The notes: a model not told the origin generated them from the letters alone. Shown: positions 33,876 to 43,524, counted from the stretch's first letter. The stretch: 64,000 nucleotides of DNA from Nocardioides jishulii (GCF_006007965.1 NZ_CP040748.1:2914001-2978000), one strand, 5' to 3'. Made by a program: numbers and translations.

Positions 33876-34808
33876 TCATTTCCCGTCGCGCCCCTCGGCC
33901 AGCGACCGCACCGCTGCCACGGCGCGGTCGACGCGATCGGGGGCGTCGAAGGGCACCCAGGTGATCCGGTCGTCCTTGCGGAACCATGAGTCCTGGCGCC
34001 GGGCGAAGCGCCGGGTCGCGATGACCGTGCGCTCCTTGGCCTGCGCCAGGTCGAGCTCGCCGGCCAGGTGGGCCGCCACCTCGCGGTAGCCGATCGCCAT
34101 GGCGGCCGTACGCCCCTGCGCCAGCCCTCGCGCGAGCAGGCCCTCGACCTCCTCGACGAACCCCTCGGCGAACATCTCCTCCACGCGCTGCTCGATCCGT
34201 GCGTCAAGGGTGGGTCGATCGATGTCGACCCCCACCTGCACCGTCAGGGGGTCGACGTACTCCAGGCGCGGGAGCGTGGCGCTGTAGGGGCGACCGGTCA
34301 GCTCGACGACCTCGAGGGCGCGCACGATGCGCCGGCCGTTCTCGGCCAGGATCCCGGCGGCCGCCTCAGGGTCGACCGCGGCCAGACGACGGTGCATCTC
34401 GGCCGGGCCGACCTGCGCCAGCTCGTCCTCCAGCCGGAGGCGGAGGGTCTCGTCGGTGCCGGGGAACTCGAACTGGTCCAGCACCGCGCGCACGTAGAGC
34501 GCGGAGCCGCCGACGAGCACCGGCGTACGCCCGCGCCCCCGGATCTCCGCGATGCGCGCGCGGGCGAGCTGCTGGAACTCCGCCACGCTCGCCGACTCGG
34601 TCACCTCCATCAGGTCCAGGAGGTGGTGGGCGATGCCGCGGCGCTGGGCGGGCGGGAGCTTGGCCGTGCCGATGTCCATGCCGCGGTAGACCTGCATGGC
34701 GTCGGTGTTGACCACCTCGCCGTCGAGCAGCTCGGCCAGGTCGAGCGAGAGACCGGTCTTGCCAGCCGCCGTCGCACCGACCACGGCGACGATCGGCGGC
34801 AGGCTCAT
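33876..34808 (-). CDS. miaA: tRNA dimethylallyltransferase
   Basis: Adds dimethylallyl to A37 of tRNAs reading UNN codons, the substrate step before MiaB. The 310-residue enzyme has P-loop VVGATAAGKTGLSLDLAE (8-25), NTDAMQVYRGMDIGTAK, GGSALYVRAVLD and NGRRIVRALEVVELTG, then a C-terminal RFARRQDSWFRKDDRI tRNA-binding region. ATG 34808 opens the P-loop domain. It is divergent from a NUDIX gene, and miaB lies 2 kb away. Confidence 0.97.
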   Translation of the reverse strand: MSLPPIVAVVGATAAGKTGLSLDLAELLDGEVVNTDAMQVYRGMDIGTAKLPPAQRRGIAHHLLDLMEVTESASVAEFQQLARARIAEIRGRGRTPVLVGGSALYVRAVLDQFEFPGTDETLRLRLEDELAQVGPAEMHRRLAAVDPEAAAGILAENGRRIVRALEVVELTGRPYSATLPRLEYVDPLTVQVGVDIDRPTLDARIEQRVEEMFAEGFVEEVEGLLARGLAQGRTAAMAIGYREVAAHLAGELDLAQAKERTVIATRRFARRQDSWFRKDDRITWVPFDAPDRVDRAVAAVRSLAEGRDGK

Positions 34809-34868
34809 GGGACTAGTGTTCCAAAGAGCCGGGAGCGCTGCGGGCCCTCCCCCGACGCAGGAGATTCC

Positions 34869-35342
34869 ATGGCAGCACACGACGACGCCACCACGCTCGA
34901 CCGCTTCGTCGTCGTCCCCGCCTCGTACGTCTACCTGCTCCGCGAGGGAGCCTCGGGCACCGAGGTGCTGCTCCAGCAGCGCGGCGACGTGCCCTACATG
35001 GCCAGCCACTGGGCAGCGGGCGCTGCCGGGCACGTGGAGCGGGGCGAGGACGCCTTCGCCGCAGCCCGGCGCGAGCTGCGCGAGGAGCTCGACGTCTCTG
35101 CCGACCTGCACTTCGAGTTCACCATGCAGCGCACCCTGCACGCCGAGGCGATCGACGAGCGCGTGGACTTCTTCTTCACGGCCAGGTCGTGGGAGGGCGA
35201 GCCCCGCATCGTCGAGGGCTCCAAGTGTGCCGGGCTCGGATGGTTCCCGCTGGACGCGCTCCCCGCTCCGATGGTGCCGCACGAGGCGCACGCGCTGGCC
35301 CACCTGGGCAGCGGGCTCGGCTACCTCACCTTCGGCTTCTGA
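34869..35342 (+). CDS. NUDIX hydrolase
   Basis: A 157-residue pyrophosphohydrolase. The Nudix box is GHVERGEDAFAAARRELREE (residues 56-75) followed by LDVSA. Preceding strands carry VYLLREG and VLLQQRG. It hydrolyses a nucleoside-diphosphate derivative or an RNA cap-like substrate; the exact one is unknown. It starts at ATG 34869, divergent from miaA. Confidence 0.9.
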   Translation: MAAHDDATTLDRFVVVPASYVYLLREGASGTEVLLQQRGDVPYMASHWAAGAAGHVERGEDAFAAARRELREELDVSADLHFEFTMQRTLHAEAIDERVDFFFTARSWEGEPRIVEGSKCAGLGWFPLDALPAPMVPHEAHALAHLGSGLGYLTFGF

Positions 35343-35419
35343 GGGTTGTCGCCCCGACGGTGCGGGTAGGGGGACAGGACTGTCCCTCGACACTGTCCCT
35401 TCGACCACCAGGAGTTGAC

Positions 35420-35713
35420 GTGAGCACCCTCCCCCCGAAGCCCGACCCGGTCACCGAGGAGCCCGAGCTCCACCCGGGCGGCGCCGACGCGATCGCGGAC
35501 GACCAGGACCGCCAGGACCGCCAGGGCCTCTCGCGTGACCTCGCCCCCGAGAACAACCCGGCTGTCGACGACGTCCTGCCGGACGAGATCGCCGAGCCCG
35601 ACGACAAGGACCAGGCCCCGTCCGGCCAGGCCGACGACCAGGAGGCCGGCACCCAGCACGGCCCCGAGGCCGGTCAGGTCGACGAGGAAGGCAGCCCGGA
35701 GCCTCCGGCCTGA
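35420..35713 (+). CDS. Small acidic, probably disordered protein
   Basis: A 97-residue product, very rich in Asp, Glu, Pro and Gln, with repeated DDQD/RQDRQ and PDDKDQ segments and no hydrophobic core. GTG 35420 has AGGAGT at good spacing. It follows the NUDIX gene by 77 bp. No family recognised. It may be an intrinsically disordered or stress-related protein. Confidence 0.6.
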   Translation: MSTLPPKPDPVTEEPELHPGGADAIADDQDRQDRQGLSRDLAPENNPAVDDVLPDEIAEPDDKDQAPSGQADDQEAGTQHGPEAGQVDEEGSPEPPA

Positions 35714-35725
35714 CCTCCACCGCCC

Positions 35726-35789
35726 AACGTCGACCAAAAGTCCCGCACCAGCCCCACAGGCGACGGTCAAGCGACTTTTGGTCGACGTT
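35726..35789. repeat. 17-bp perfect inverted repeat between convergent genes
   Basis: AACGTCGACCAAAAGTC (35726-35742) and its exact reverse complement (35773-35789) flank 30 bp. The right arm overlaps the last codons of the AbiEi/DUF559 gene. It may work as a bidirectional terminator or be a dispersed genomic repeat. Confidence 0.7.
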
Positions 35790-36702
35790 CGGCTGCCGTC
35801 GCAAGCGCTGACCGCACCAGCTCAGGCCGCAGCACCACGTCGTCCCAGGTGAACCGCAGGACCCGCCACCCCGCGAGCACCAGCTCGTTGTAGCGCCGCG
35901 CGTCCCTCACCAGTCCCTGCCTGCTCCCGTGCCACGCGAAGGAGTCAGCCTCGACGACCAGCTCCAGTCGCTCGTCCACCAGGTCGGGACGACCGATGAA
36001 GGCGGCCTCGACGTACAACGGCACCTGTGGCACCAGGCGCAGCGCAGGAACGTCCAGTGAGATGGCCCGCAGCGCTGACTCGAAAGGATTGTCGGCCAGC
36101 GCCGACGCGGCCGCCGCGACCCGCCGCGCTCGGCCCGCCCCCCGGCCGCGCAGGCCACCTGCCAGCGCGATCAACTCGTCCGCTCCGTATCCATCGCGCA
36201 AAGCGGAGTCCGCGACCGAGAGCGCGATGCGCAGGTCCAGCGTCCGGAGGCAGTCGACGAGCGTCCGATCGCGCGACGTGATCGAGTCGTTCACCTCGTC
36301 GAGGGTCAGGTCTGCCCAGTGCAGCACGACCTCGGGCAAGGTCCGCTGCCGAGCGCGGCTCCCGCGGGGGACCGTGACGTGCACCCGCTGGTCGACGGTC
36401 AGCACCGGCCACCCGTGCCAGTGAGCGGCGGAGGTGTGCGACAGGACCCCTCCCGCCGCGTGGGCAAGGCCGCGGTCCTCAGCCGTGCTCGCCAGGACCC
36501 AGCGTCCGCGGGCCACTCGGCGGATGCTCCCCGCGGACGCCGCGGCTTCCAGGCCGTGGCGCCCCACCACCTGACGCAGCTGCTGGGTGGTCGCCACCCC
36601 GCCCCATCGTCGGACCAGCTCTCCCACCCGGCCTGATCCCACGGCCCAGGGGTCGGCGCCGCTCCCCCACTCCCGGTCTCCGGGAAGATCCTCGATCGGC
36701 AC
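35767..36702 (-). CDS. AbiEi-like / DUF559 endonuclease-fold protein
   Basis: A 311-residue protein. The N-terminus resembles the AbiEi antitoxin winged helix (VGELVRRWGGVATTQQLRQV, then SIRRVARGRWVLA). The middle region (LSHTSAAHWHGWPVL, RTLVDCLRTLDLRIALSVAD) is typical of this actinobacterial family. The C-terminus is a DUF559/Vsr-like nuclease fold: DERLELVVEADSFAWHGSR, then RRYNELVLAGWRVLRFTWDDV. Many copies occur in actinobacterial genomes. Role unknown; an antitoxin-like regulator or nuclease is possible. No AbiEii toxin gene is adjacent. Confidence 0.8.
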   Translation of the reverse strand: MPIEDLPGDREWGSGADPWAVGSGRVGELVRRWGGVATTQQLRQVVGRHGLEAAASAGSIRRVARGRWVLASTAEDRGLAHAAGGVLSHTSAAHWHGWPVLTVDQRVHVTVPRGSRARQRTLPEVVLHWADLTLDEVNDSITSRDRTLVDCLRTLDLRIALSVADSALRDGYGADELIALAGGLRGRGAGRARRVAAAASALADNPFESALRAISLDVPALRLVPQVPLYVEAAFIGRPDLVDERLELVVEADSFAWHGSRQGLVRDARRYNELVLAGWRVLRFTWDDVVLRPELVRSALATAAERRPKVA

Positions 36703-36722
36703 GGGCCCACCGTCGCAAAACG

Positions 36723-36761
36723 GCGACGCGCCCCGTGGAGTCTCTCCACAGGGCGCGTCGC
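36723..36761 (-). terminator. Strong intrinsic terminator of miaB
   Basis: An 11-bp GCGACGCGCCC/GGGCGCGTCGC stem plus, after one mismatch, a further GTGGAG/CTCCAC helix with TCT loop. On the minus strand it is followed by CGTTTT. It lies about 35 bp past the miaB stop. Confidence 0.85.
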
Positions 36762-36795
36762 GCCAGACCGGTCACCTCGGAGCAGTCGCCTCGGC

Positions 36796-38310
36796 TCAGG
36801 CTCCGCAGGCAGGTGCTGCCGGCAGCGGAGCCGGCACACCGATGGCGGGCATCCCCAGACCGACACCCTTCGCGGGGGCGGGCTCTGCGGTGCGCCTCTC
36901 CCAGGCGTCACCGGCCCGCGTACGCCGCACGGCCAGGATCGGCGCGTCGGCGATGAGGTGGTGCGGGGCGGCGCGGGTGAGCTCGACCGTGACCATGTCG
37001 CCGGGGCGCACGGAGTCGGCCTCGACGCGCGAGAAGTCAGTGGCGAAGTGCACCAGACGGTTGTCGGGGCCGCGGCCGGAGAGCCGGTGCGTGGCGCCGT
37101 CCTTGCGACCCTCACCCTCGGAGACCATCAGCTCCACGGTGCGACCGACGAGCTTCTGGTTCTCCTCCCAGGTGATCTGCTCCACGAGCGCGGCGAGGCG
37201 CTGGTAGCGGTCCTTCACCACGGCCGGGTCGATCTGGTCGGGCATCGTCGCGGCGGGAGTGCCGGGGCGGATCGAGTACTGGAAGGTGAAGGCCTGCGCG
37301 AAGCGGGCCTGGCGCACGACCTCCATCGTCTGGAGGAAGTCCTCCTCGGTCTCGCCGGGAAAGCCGACGATGATGTCGGTGGAGATCGCGGCGTCCGGGA
37401 TGAGTGCGCGCACCTTGTCGAGGATGCCGAGGAACTTCTTCTGACGGTACGAGCGGCGCATCGCCCGCAGCACCGTGTCGGAGCCGGACTGCAACGGCAT
37501 GTGCAGCTGCGGCATCACGTTCGGCGTCTCGGCCATCGCCTCGATGACGTCGTCGGTGAACTCGGCCGGGTGCGGCGAGGTGAAGCGCACGCGCTCCAGC
37601 CCTTCGATCTCGCCGCAGGCGCGCAGGAGCTTGGAGAACGCCTGCCGGTCGCCGAACTCCACGCCGTACGCGTTGACGTTCTGGCCCAGCAGGGTGACCT
37701 CGGTGACGCCCTCCGCCACCAGCGCGCGCACCTCCGCGAGGATGTCGCCGGGGCGGCGGTCCTGCTCCTTGCCGCGCAGCGACGGGACGATGCAGAACGT
37801 GCACGTGTTGTTGCAGCCCACCGAGATGGAGACCCACGCGGCGTACGCGGAGTCGCGCTTGGTCGGCAGGGTCGAGGGGAAGACCGAGAGCGACTCGAGG
37901 ATCTCGACCTGCGCGGCTTCCTGCGACCGGGCCCGGTCGAGCAGCGCGGGGAGCGAGCCGATGTTGTGGGTGCCGAAGACGACGTCGACCCACGGGGCCT
38001 TCTTGACGATCGTGTCGCGGTCCTTCTGCGCCATGCAGCCACCGACGGCGATCTGGAGGTCGGGCTTCTTCGCCTTGACCGGTGCGAGGTGGCCGAGGTT
38101 GCCGTAGAGGCGGTTGTCGGCGTTCTCGCGCACGGCGCAGGTGTTGAAGACGACCACGTCGGCCTGCTCACCCTCGGGCGCGGCCACGTAGCCCGCATCC
38201 TCGAGCAGGCCGGTGAGGCGCTCGGAGTCGTGGACGTTCATCTGGCAGCCGTACGTCTTGACCTCGTACGTGCGGGGCGCGGGCTGGGTGGCGTCAGGCA
38301 GGGCAGTCAT
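36796..38310 (-). CDS. miaB: tRNA-2-methylthio-N6-dimethylallyladenosine synthase
   Basis: A radical-SAM methylthiotransferase of 504 residues that adds ms2 to i6A37. The N-terminal UPF0004 domain has [27 protein letters not shown] and [10 protein letters not shown], supplying three Cys for the auxiliary cluster. The radical-SAM motif is [18 protein letters not shown]-terminal TRAM domain is near 390-450 ([14 protein letters not shown]). A Pro/Ala-rich tail follows. It acts after MiaA. Confidence 0.97.
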   Translation of the reverse strand: MTALPDATQPAPRTYEVKTYGCQMNVHDSERLTGLLEDAGYVAAPEGEQADVVVFNTCAVRENADNRLYGNLGHLAPVKAKKPDLQIAVGGCMAQKDRDTIVKKAPWVDVVFGTHNIGSLPALLDRARSQEAAQVEILESLSVFPSTLPTKRDSAYAAWVSISVGCNNTCTFCIVPSLRGKEQDRRPGDILAEVRALVAEGVTEVTLLGQNVNAYGVEFGDRQAFSKLLRACGEIEGLERVRFTSPHPAEFTDDVIEAMAETPNVMPQLHMPLQSGSDTVLRAMRRSYRQKKFLGILDKVRALIPDAAISTDIIVGFPGETEEDFLQTMEVVRQARFAQAFTFQYSIRPGTPAATMPDQIDPAVVKDRYQRLAALVEQITWEENQKLVGRTVELMVSEGEGRKDGATHRLSGRGPDNRLVHFATDFSRVEADSVRPGDMVTVELTRAAPHHLIADAPILAVRRTRAGDAWERRTAEPAPAKGVGLGMPAIGVPAPLPAAPACGA

Positions 38311-38370
38311 GGCGCCTTCAAGAGTACGGCGGCGCGGCGGCAGGCGGAGAAATCCCGCGCGCGTGAGGGC

Positions 38371-38877
38371 TCAGGGGATCCGGTTCGCGCAGCCCGCGAC
38401 CGTCTCGTCGCGCCACGAGAGCAGCAACGCCTCCAGCTCGTCCACCTCGTCGTGGGCGATCGGGTCGGCCACGTGCTCCAGGACGGGCCTGGACGCGTCG
38501 ACGAGTGCGCGTACGAGGTCCTGCAGCGGCACCGTGCCCTCCCAGACCGTGTGGCCGTCGTCGTCGAGCAGGTCGGTGACACGGCTGGCGACGTGGACGA
38601 TCCTGACCAGCACGGCGCTGCCCGCCCGGCGCAGGATCCACCGGAACTCGCCGGGATCCTCGGCCCAGGCGCAGCGGGCGTCGTGGGCCCCGGCAGCGAG
38701 CGCCGAGACCGCCCGCAGCAGGTCCCCGAGGGCGGCGGTGACGTCCTGGGCAGAGATGACGGCCCGCAGGCCGCGCAGCGAGAGGCCCGCCGTGGCCCAC
38801 CCTCCGGGCCCCACGTCGCACCAGAGCTGCAGCCTCTGCGACGACGCCCAGTCGCCCCATTGGGTCGGTCGGACCAC
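38371..38877 (-). CDS. Conserved hypothetical protein upstream of miaB
   Basis: A soluble 168-residue protein from GTG 38877, which has AGGAG 8 bp upstream; an earlier GTG at 38886 overlaps that signal. Features include [20 protein letters not shown] and [20 protein letters not shown], with alternating hydrophobic strands and an acidic C-terminus. No family is recognised. It lies on the same strand upstream of miaB, 60 bp before its start. Confidence 0.65.
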   Translation of the reverse strand: MVRPTQWGDWASSQRLQLWCDVGPGGWATAGLSLRGLRAVISAQDVTAALGDLLRAVSALAAGAHDARCAWAEDPGEFRWILRRAGSAVLVRIVHVASRVTDLLDDDGHTVWEGTVPLQDLVRALVDASRPVLEHVADPIAHDEVDELEALLLSWRDETVAGCANRIP

Positions 38878-39002
38878 CGCCCCCACCTCCTGTTCCCGAG
38901 AACGGCCGAAAGGTAGCAGTCAGGTCACAGAGCGGTAAAGGAACGGAATTGGCCGCACCCCGCGGTGGCCCGCATCGCCCCTGTGCGACTACGTTCAGAC
39001 GC

Positions 39003-39779
39003 ATGACAGCCGCGGTGGAGCCCCAGAGCAGCGCCCCGAGCACCGATGGACTCGTGGTCCTGCGCGGGGTCAACAAGTACTTCGGTGCGATGCAGGCCCT
39101 CAAGGACGTCAACCTGTCCATCAAGCGGGGCGAGGTCGTCGTCGTGATCGGGCCATCAGGCTCGGGCAAGTCGACGCTGTGTCGCACGATCAACCGTCTG
39201 GAGACGATCTCCGAGGGCGAGATCCTCATCGACGGGCACAAGCTGCCCGAGGAGGGCAAGGCCCTGGCCGACCTCCGGGCCGATGTCGGCATGGTCTTCC
39301 AGTCGTTCAACCTCTTCGCCCACAAGACGATCCTCGAGAACGTCACGCTCGGACCGATCAAGGTCCGCAAGCAGAAGAAGGCCGAGGCCGAGAAGCGGGC
39401 CATGGAGCTTCTCGAGCGCGTGGGCGTCGAGGCCCAGGCCCAGAAGTACCCCGCACAGCTCTCCGGTGGCCAGCAGCAGCGCGTGGCGATCGCCCGCGCC
39501 CTGGCCATGGAGCCGAAGGTGATGCTCTTCGACGAGCCCACGTCCGCCCTCGACCCGGAGATGATCAAGGAGGTCCTCGACGTCATGGTCGACCTCGCCA
39601 AGCAGGGCATGACCATGGTCGTGGTGACCCACGAGATGGGCTTCGCGCGCACGGCCGGCGACCGGGTCGTCTTCATGGCCGACGGCGCGATCGTGGAGGA
39701 GAACACCCCCGAGGAGTTCTTCACCCACCCGCGCAGTGACCGCGCCAAGGACTTCCTGAGCAAGATCCTGGAGCACTGA
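39003..39779 (+). CDS. gluA: Glutamate ABC transporter ATP-binding protein
   Basis: A 258-residue ATPase of the polar amino acid uptake family. Walker A is [13 protein letters not shown]; the Q-loop is [13 protein letters not shown]; the signature is [15 protein letters not shown]; Walker B is [14 protein letters not shown]; the H-loop is VVTHEMGF. High similarity in pattern to GlnQ/GluA. It opens a four-gene operon with binding protein and two permeases. ATG 39003. Confidence 0.95.
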   Translation: MTAAVEPQSSAPSTDGLVVLRGVNKYFGAMQALKDVNLSIKRGEVVVVIGPSGSGKSTLCRTINRLETISEGEILIDGHKLPEEGKALADLRADVGMVFQSFNLFAHKTILENVTLGPIKVRKQKKAEAEKRAMELLERVGVEAQAQKYPAQLSGGQQQRVAIARALAMEPKVMLFDEPTSALDPEMIKEVLDVMVDLAKQGMTMVVVTHEMGFARTAGDRVVFMADGAIVEENTPEEFFTHPRSDRAKDFLSKILEH

Positions 39780-39787
39780 ACACCGGG

Positions 39788-39808
39788 CCGAGGGCTCGGT
39801 GCCCTCGG
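39788..39808 (+). terminator. Hairpin between gluA and gluB
   Basis: An 8-bp stem CCGAGGGC/GCCCTCGG with loop TCGGT between the gluA stop and gluB start. Probably an mRNA-processing or stabilising structure that lets gluB differ from gluA in level. Confidence 0.45.
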
Positions 39809-39838
39809 TGGACGAGTTTTCGACAGAGGGAGAGTGAC

Positions 39839-40717
39839 ATGCGATTCAGAAGGACGAAGGCAGTCGTCGTGGGCGTCAGCCTCGCGTTGGCCATGGCCGC
39901 GTGCGGCGGCGACGACAAGGACAGCGGGCCGGAGGTCAAGTCCGACATCGACTTCGAGTCGGGCACCACGATGGCCGAGATCGCGGACCGTGGCACGGTC
40001 ACCATCGGCACCAAGTTCGACCAGCCCGGCTTCGGCCTGCGCAACCTCAAGGGCGAGCCCGAGGGCTTCGACGTCGAGGTCGGCAAGATCATCGCCGGTG
40101 CGCTGGGGATCCCCGCCGAGGACATCACCTGGAAGGAGACCCCCTCCGACGTCCGCGAGCAGGTGATCGAGAACGGTGACGTCGACTTCGTCATCGCCAC
40201 CTACACGATCAACGACGAGCGCAAGAAGCGGATCACCTTCGCCGGTCCCTACTACGTCGCGGGTCAGCAGCTGATGGTGCGCTCCGACGACGACAAGATC
40301 AAGGACCTCGAGGACCTGAAGGACCCCAAGGTCCGGGTCTGCTCGGTCACCGGATCGACCCCGTCCGAGACCATCCGTGACTTCCTCGCGAACGAGCGCC
40401 AGCTGACGCTCTTCGACGTGTACGACAAGTGCGCGAGCGCCCTGAAGAACGGCCAGACCGACGTGGTCACCACCGACAACGTCATCCTGGCCGGGTTCGT
40501 CTCCGAGTCCGACGGTGACTTCAAGCTCGTCGGTGACCAGTTCACCGAGGAGCCCTACGGCATCGGCATCAAGAAGGGCGACGTCGACTTCTGCGAGTTC
40601 ATCAACGAGACGCTCGAGGCCAACGAGGACAGCTACAACGAGGCCTGGTCCTCGACGGCCGGCAAGATCGAGGGCACGTCCCCGGCGCAGCTGCCGGACG
40701 CCGACTCCTGCTCGTGA
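39839..40717 (+). CDS. gluB: Glutamate ABC transporter substrate-binding lipoprotein
   Basis: A 292-residue lipoprotein. The signal peptide with lipobox AMAAC ends at Cys21. The mature protein is a family-3 solute-binding protein: GTVTIGTKFDQPGFGLR, PEGFDVEVGKIIAGALG, and DFVIATYTINDERKKRITFAGPYY split over the ligand cleft. It is anchored outside and feeds GluC/GluD. ATG 39839. Confidence 0.95.
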   Translation: MRFRRTKAVVVGVSLALAMAACGGDDKDSGPEVKSDIDFESGTTMAEIADRGTVTIGTKFDQPGFGLRNLKGEPEGFDVEVGKIIAGALGIPAEDITWKETPSDVREQVIENGDVDFVIATYTINDERKKRITFAGPYYVAGQQLMVRSDDDKIKDLEDLKDPKVRVCSVTGSTPSETIRDFLANERQLTLFDVYDKCASALKNGQTDVVTTDNVILAGFVSESDGDFKLVGDQFTEEPYGIGIKKGDVDFCEFINETLEANEDSYNEAWSSTAGKIEGTSPAQLPDADSCS

Positions 40718-40739
40718 CGCAGGCCTGAGTCATGACACC

Positions 40740-40779
40740 GTCGCCGGCGGTGCAGCCACCCCGCTGCACCGCCGGCGAC
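40740..40779 (+). terminator. 17-bp intra-operon hairpin between gluB and gluC
   Basis: Arms GTCGCCGGCGGTGCAGC and its reverse complement close a 6-nt loop (CACCCC). It sits 22 bp past gluB and 22 bp before gluC. It has no T-run, so it likely stabilises the gluB message and attenuates the permease genes. Confidence 0.7.
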
Positions 40780-40801
40780 CACCCCCCGAACGAGGAGAGA
40801 A

Positions 40802-41452
40802 GTGGACGCCGTCTTCGACAACCTTGACCTCTTCTGGTCAGGCTATCTTCGGTCCCTGGGCATCTGCCTGTGGGCCATGGCGGGTTCACTCGTCCTCGGC
40901 ACGCTGATCGCCGCCTGCCGCGTCTCCCCCGTGCCCGCCCTGCGCTGGTTCGGCACCTCCTGGGTGACGCTGGTGCGCAACTGCCCGCTGACGGTCGTGC
41001 TCTTCATGATCGCCTTCGGCATCCCCGAGCTCGGGATCAACGCCTCCTACTACGTCTTCGGCGTGGCCGCGCTGGTGCTCTACACCAGCGCGTTCGTCTG
41101 CGAGGCCATCCGCTCGGGCATCAACGCCGTGCCGGTGGGCCAGGCGGAGGCGGCGCGGGCCATCGGCCTGACCTTCACCCAGAACCTGAGCCAGGTGATC
41201 ATGCCGCAGGCACTGCGCACCTGCATCCCGCCGCTGGGCAGCGTGATCATCGCCATGTTCAAGAACTCCGCGGTCCTCGGTGCCTTCGGCGTCGCCGGCG
41301 ACCTGTGGGGCGTCGGCAAGCGACTCTCCTCCGCGCAGGGGTACGACGCCTTGCCCGTCTTCATCGGGGTCGCCATCGGCTACCTCTGCATCACCCTCCC
41401 TGCCGCGGCTGTCCTGGCCTACCTCGAGCGGAAGGTGGCGATCGCACGATGA
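40802..41452 (+). CDS. gluC: Glutamate ABC transporter permease
   Basis: A 216-residue permease of the HisMQ type with about five TM helices. The EAA loop is GQAEAARAIGLTFTQNLSQVI. The GTG at 40802 is preceded by GAGGAGAGAA. The stop overlaps the start of gluD by 4 nt (ATGA), supporting translational coupling. Confidence 0.94.
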   Translation: MDAVFDNLDLFWSGYLRSLGICLWAMAGSLVLGTLIAACRVSPVPALRWFGTSWVTLVRNCPLTVVLFMIAFGIPELGINASYYVFGVAALVLYTSAFVCEAIRSGINAVPVGQAEAARAIGLTFTQNLSQVIMPQALRTCIPPLGSVIIAMFKNSAVLGAFGVAGDLWGVGKRLSSAQGYDALPVFIGVAIGYLCITLPAAAVLAYLERKVAIAR

Positions 41453-42336
41453 GCAACGTCCTCTACGACGAGCCCGGCCCCAAGGCACGGCGCCGTTCAC
41501 TCATCGGCACCGTCATCGTCTCCGCGGCGATCCTCGCCCTGCTCCTGCTGGTGGCCAGGCGGCTCGACGAGCAGGGCCAGTTCGCGGGCGACCTGTGGGC
41601 GCCGCTCTTCGACCCGAACAACGAGTACTTTCCCGACGTGTGGCGGTCCCTCGGCAACGGCCTGAGGGCCACGCTGGTCGCTGCCGTCCTGGCGATCGCG
41701 GCCTCCCTCGCCGTCGGGACCCTGCTCGGCGTCGGGCGTCTGATGTCGGGCCGCCTTGCGCGCATACCGCTGGTGACCGTCATCGAGCTCCTGCGCGGCC
41801 TCCCGGTGATCGTCACCATCTTCCTGGTGCACACCGCCGTCAAGGAGTCCGACCTCGACCTCTCGTTCCTCCCGGGCGACGAGGGCCTGTGGGTGCTCGT
41901 GGTCGGTCTGACCCTCTACAACTCGGTGATCATCGCCGAGATCGTCCGCGCCGGGGTGGGCTCCCTGCCCCGCGGGCAGGCCGAGGCCGGCTACGCGATC
42001 GGCCTCACGCGGTGGCGGACGATGCTGTCCGTCCAGCTGCCGCAGGCCTTCCGCACGATGCTTCCGGCGTTGATCAGCCAGCTCGTGGTGATCCTGAAGG
42101 ACACCTCGCTGGTGGCGGTGCTGGGCATCTACAGCGAGCTGCTGCGTGAGGGGACGTTCATCTCGCAGTACCTGAAGAATCCACTCCAGGTGTACCTCCT
42201 CATCGGCGCCATCTTCATCCTCATCAACTACCTGCTCTCGCGGCTGGCGACCACGGTGGAGCGGCGCCTGAGCACGCGTACCTCCGGAAGCGTGGCCAAC
42301 GCGCACTCCGTCACCCCGACCGGCGCGAACACCTGA
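41449..42336 (+). CDS. gluD: Glutamate ABC transporter permease
   Basis: A 295-residue permease; TM1 near 18-38, then a soluble stretch with FDPNNEYFPDVWRSLGNGLR before the transport domain. The EAA motif is GQAEAGYAIGLTRWRTMLSV. A Thr/Ser-rich C-terminal tail. It heterodimerises with GluC. Confidence 0.94.
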   Translation: MSNVLYDEPGPKARRRSLIGTVIVSAAILALLLLVARRLDEQGQFAGDLWAPLFDPNNEYFPDVWRSLGNGLRATLVAAVLAIAASLAVGTLLGVGRLMSGRLARIPLVTVIELLRGLPVIVTIFLVHTAVKESDLDLSFLPGDEGLWVLVVGLTLYNSVIIAEIVRAGVGSLPRGQAEAGYAIGLTRWRTMLSVQLPQAFRTMLPALISQLVVILKDTSLVAVLGIYSELLREGTFISQYLKNPLQVYLLIGAIFILINYLLSRLATTVERRLSTRTSGSVANAHSVTPTGANT

Positions 42337-42354
42337 TCCGGGAGCCGGGGCACC

Positions 42355-42981
42355 ATGACGACGTCGAGAAGCTCCCGGCGGATGACAGGCGCGGAGCGCC
42401 GTGAGCAGCTGATCACGATCGGCCGCGGGATCTTCGCCGAGCGCGGTTTCGAGGGGACGGCCATCGAGGAGGTCGCCTCCCGCGCGGGGGTGTCGAAGCC
42501 GGTCGTCTACGAGCACTTCGGCGGCAAGGAAGGGCTCTACGCCGTCGTGGTCGACCGTGAGGTCACCCAGCTGCTGCTCCAGATGCGGTCGTCGCTCTCC
42601 CCCGCGGAGCCCCGAGCCCTGCTCGAGTCGTCAGCGCTGGCCCTGCTGACCTACATCGAGGAGAGCCCCGACGGCTTCCGGATCATCGTGCGGGACTCCC
42701 CGCGAGGAGCGGCCAGCTCGACCTTCCAGTCGATCATCGGCGACGTCGGCCACCGGGTCGAGGGGATCCTGGCCGAGGAGTTCACCCGCCACGGACTCCA
42801 GGCCGAGCACTCCCCCATGTATGCGCAGATGCTGATCGGCATGACCGTCACCCTGGGGCAGTGGTGGCTGGACACCCGCAGCCCGGACAAGACCACGGTC
42901 GCCGCCCACCTGGTCAACCTGGCGTGGAACGGCCTGACCGGTCTCCAGGTCGAGCCCGAACTCCGCACCGAGCGACCCTGA
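42355..42981 (+). CDS. TetR-family transcriptional regulator
   Basis: A 208-residue regulator. The N-terminal HTH is GAERREQLITIGRGIFAERG, EVASRAGVSKPVVYEHFGGK. The ligand domain continues DSPRGAASSTFQSIIGDV. It lies 18 bp after gluD on the same strand and may be co-transcribed, though amino acid control is not implied. Target unknown. Confidence 0.9.
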   Translation: MTTSRSSRRMTGAERREQLITIGRGIFAERGFEGTAIEEVASRAGVSKPVVYEHFGGKEGLYAVVVDREVTQLLLQMRSSLSPAEPRALLESSALALLTYIEESPDGFRIIVRDSPRGAASSTFQSIIGDVGHRVEGILAEEFTRHGLQAEHSPMYAQMLIGMTVTLGQWWLDTRSPDKTTVAAHLVNLAWNGLTGLQVEPELRTERP

Positions 42982-43024
42982 CGTCTCGACGTCAAGATTC
43001 TCGATGGTGGGCTAGGCTGATCCC

Positions 43025-43510
43025 ATGCGCGACGAAGTCGACGATCTCGTGGAGGCCTGGGCGCGTGAGCGCGCCGATCTCGACCTGACCCCGGTCGAGG
43101 TCTTCAGCCGGATCGGGCGTCTCTCGCGCCACCTCGACCTGGCCCGCAAGGGCGCCTTCGCCGCCAGCGGCGTGGAGTCCTGGGAGTTCGACGTGCTGGC
43201 CGCGCTGCGGCGCGCCGGCGACCCGTACGAGCTCTCCCCCGGTCGCCTGCTGCGCGAGACGCTGGTGACCAGCGGGACGATGACCAACCGCGTCGACCGG
43301 CTCACCACCCGGGGCCTCGTCGAGCGGCTGCCCGACCCCAACGACCGTCGCGGGGTGCTCGTACGCCTGACGCCGGAGGGCAAGAGCACCGTGGACGCGG
43401 CCTTCGAGGCCCTGCTCGACGCCGAACGGGCGTTGATGCCCGACCTGGACGCCGAGGACCGCGAGCAGCTGGCGACGCTGCTGCGGCGGCTGCTCGAGCC
43501 CTTCAGCTGA
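43025..43510 (+). CDS. MarR-family transcriptional regulator
   Basis: A 161-residue winged-helix protein: SRHLDLARKGAFAASGVESW, LSPGRLLRETLVTSGTMTNR (recognition helix) and the wing GLVERLPDPNDRRGVLVRLT. A TAGGCT -10-like hexamer starts about 15 bp before ATG 43025, so the leader is very short. It converges on the ABC-F gene. Confidence 0.92.
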   Translation: MRDEVDDLVEAWARERADLDLTPVEVFSRIGRLSRHLDLARKGAFAASGVESWEFDVLAALRRAGDPYELSPGRLLRETLVTSGTMTNRVDRLTTRGLVERLPDPNDRRGVLVRLTPEGKSTVDAAFEALLDAERALMPDLDAEDREQLATLLRRLLEPFS

Positions 43511-43524
43511 CCCGGCCCGCTGGC

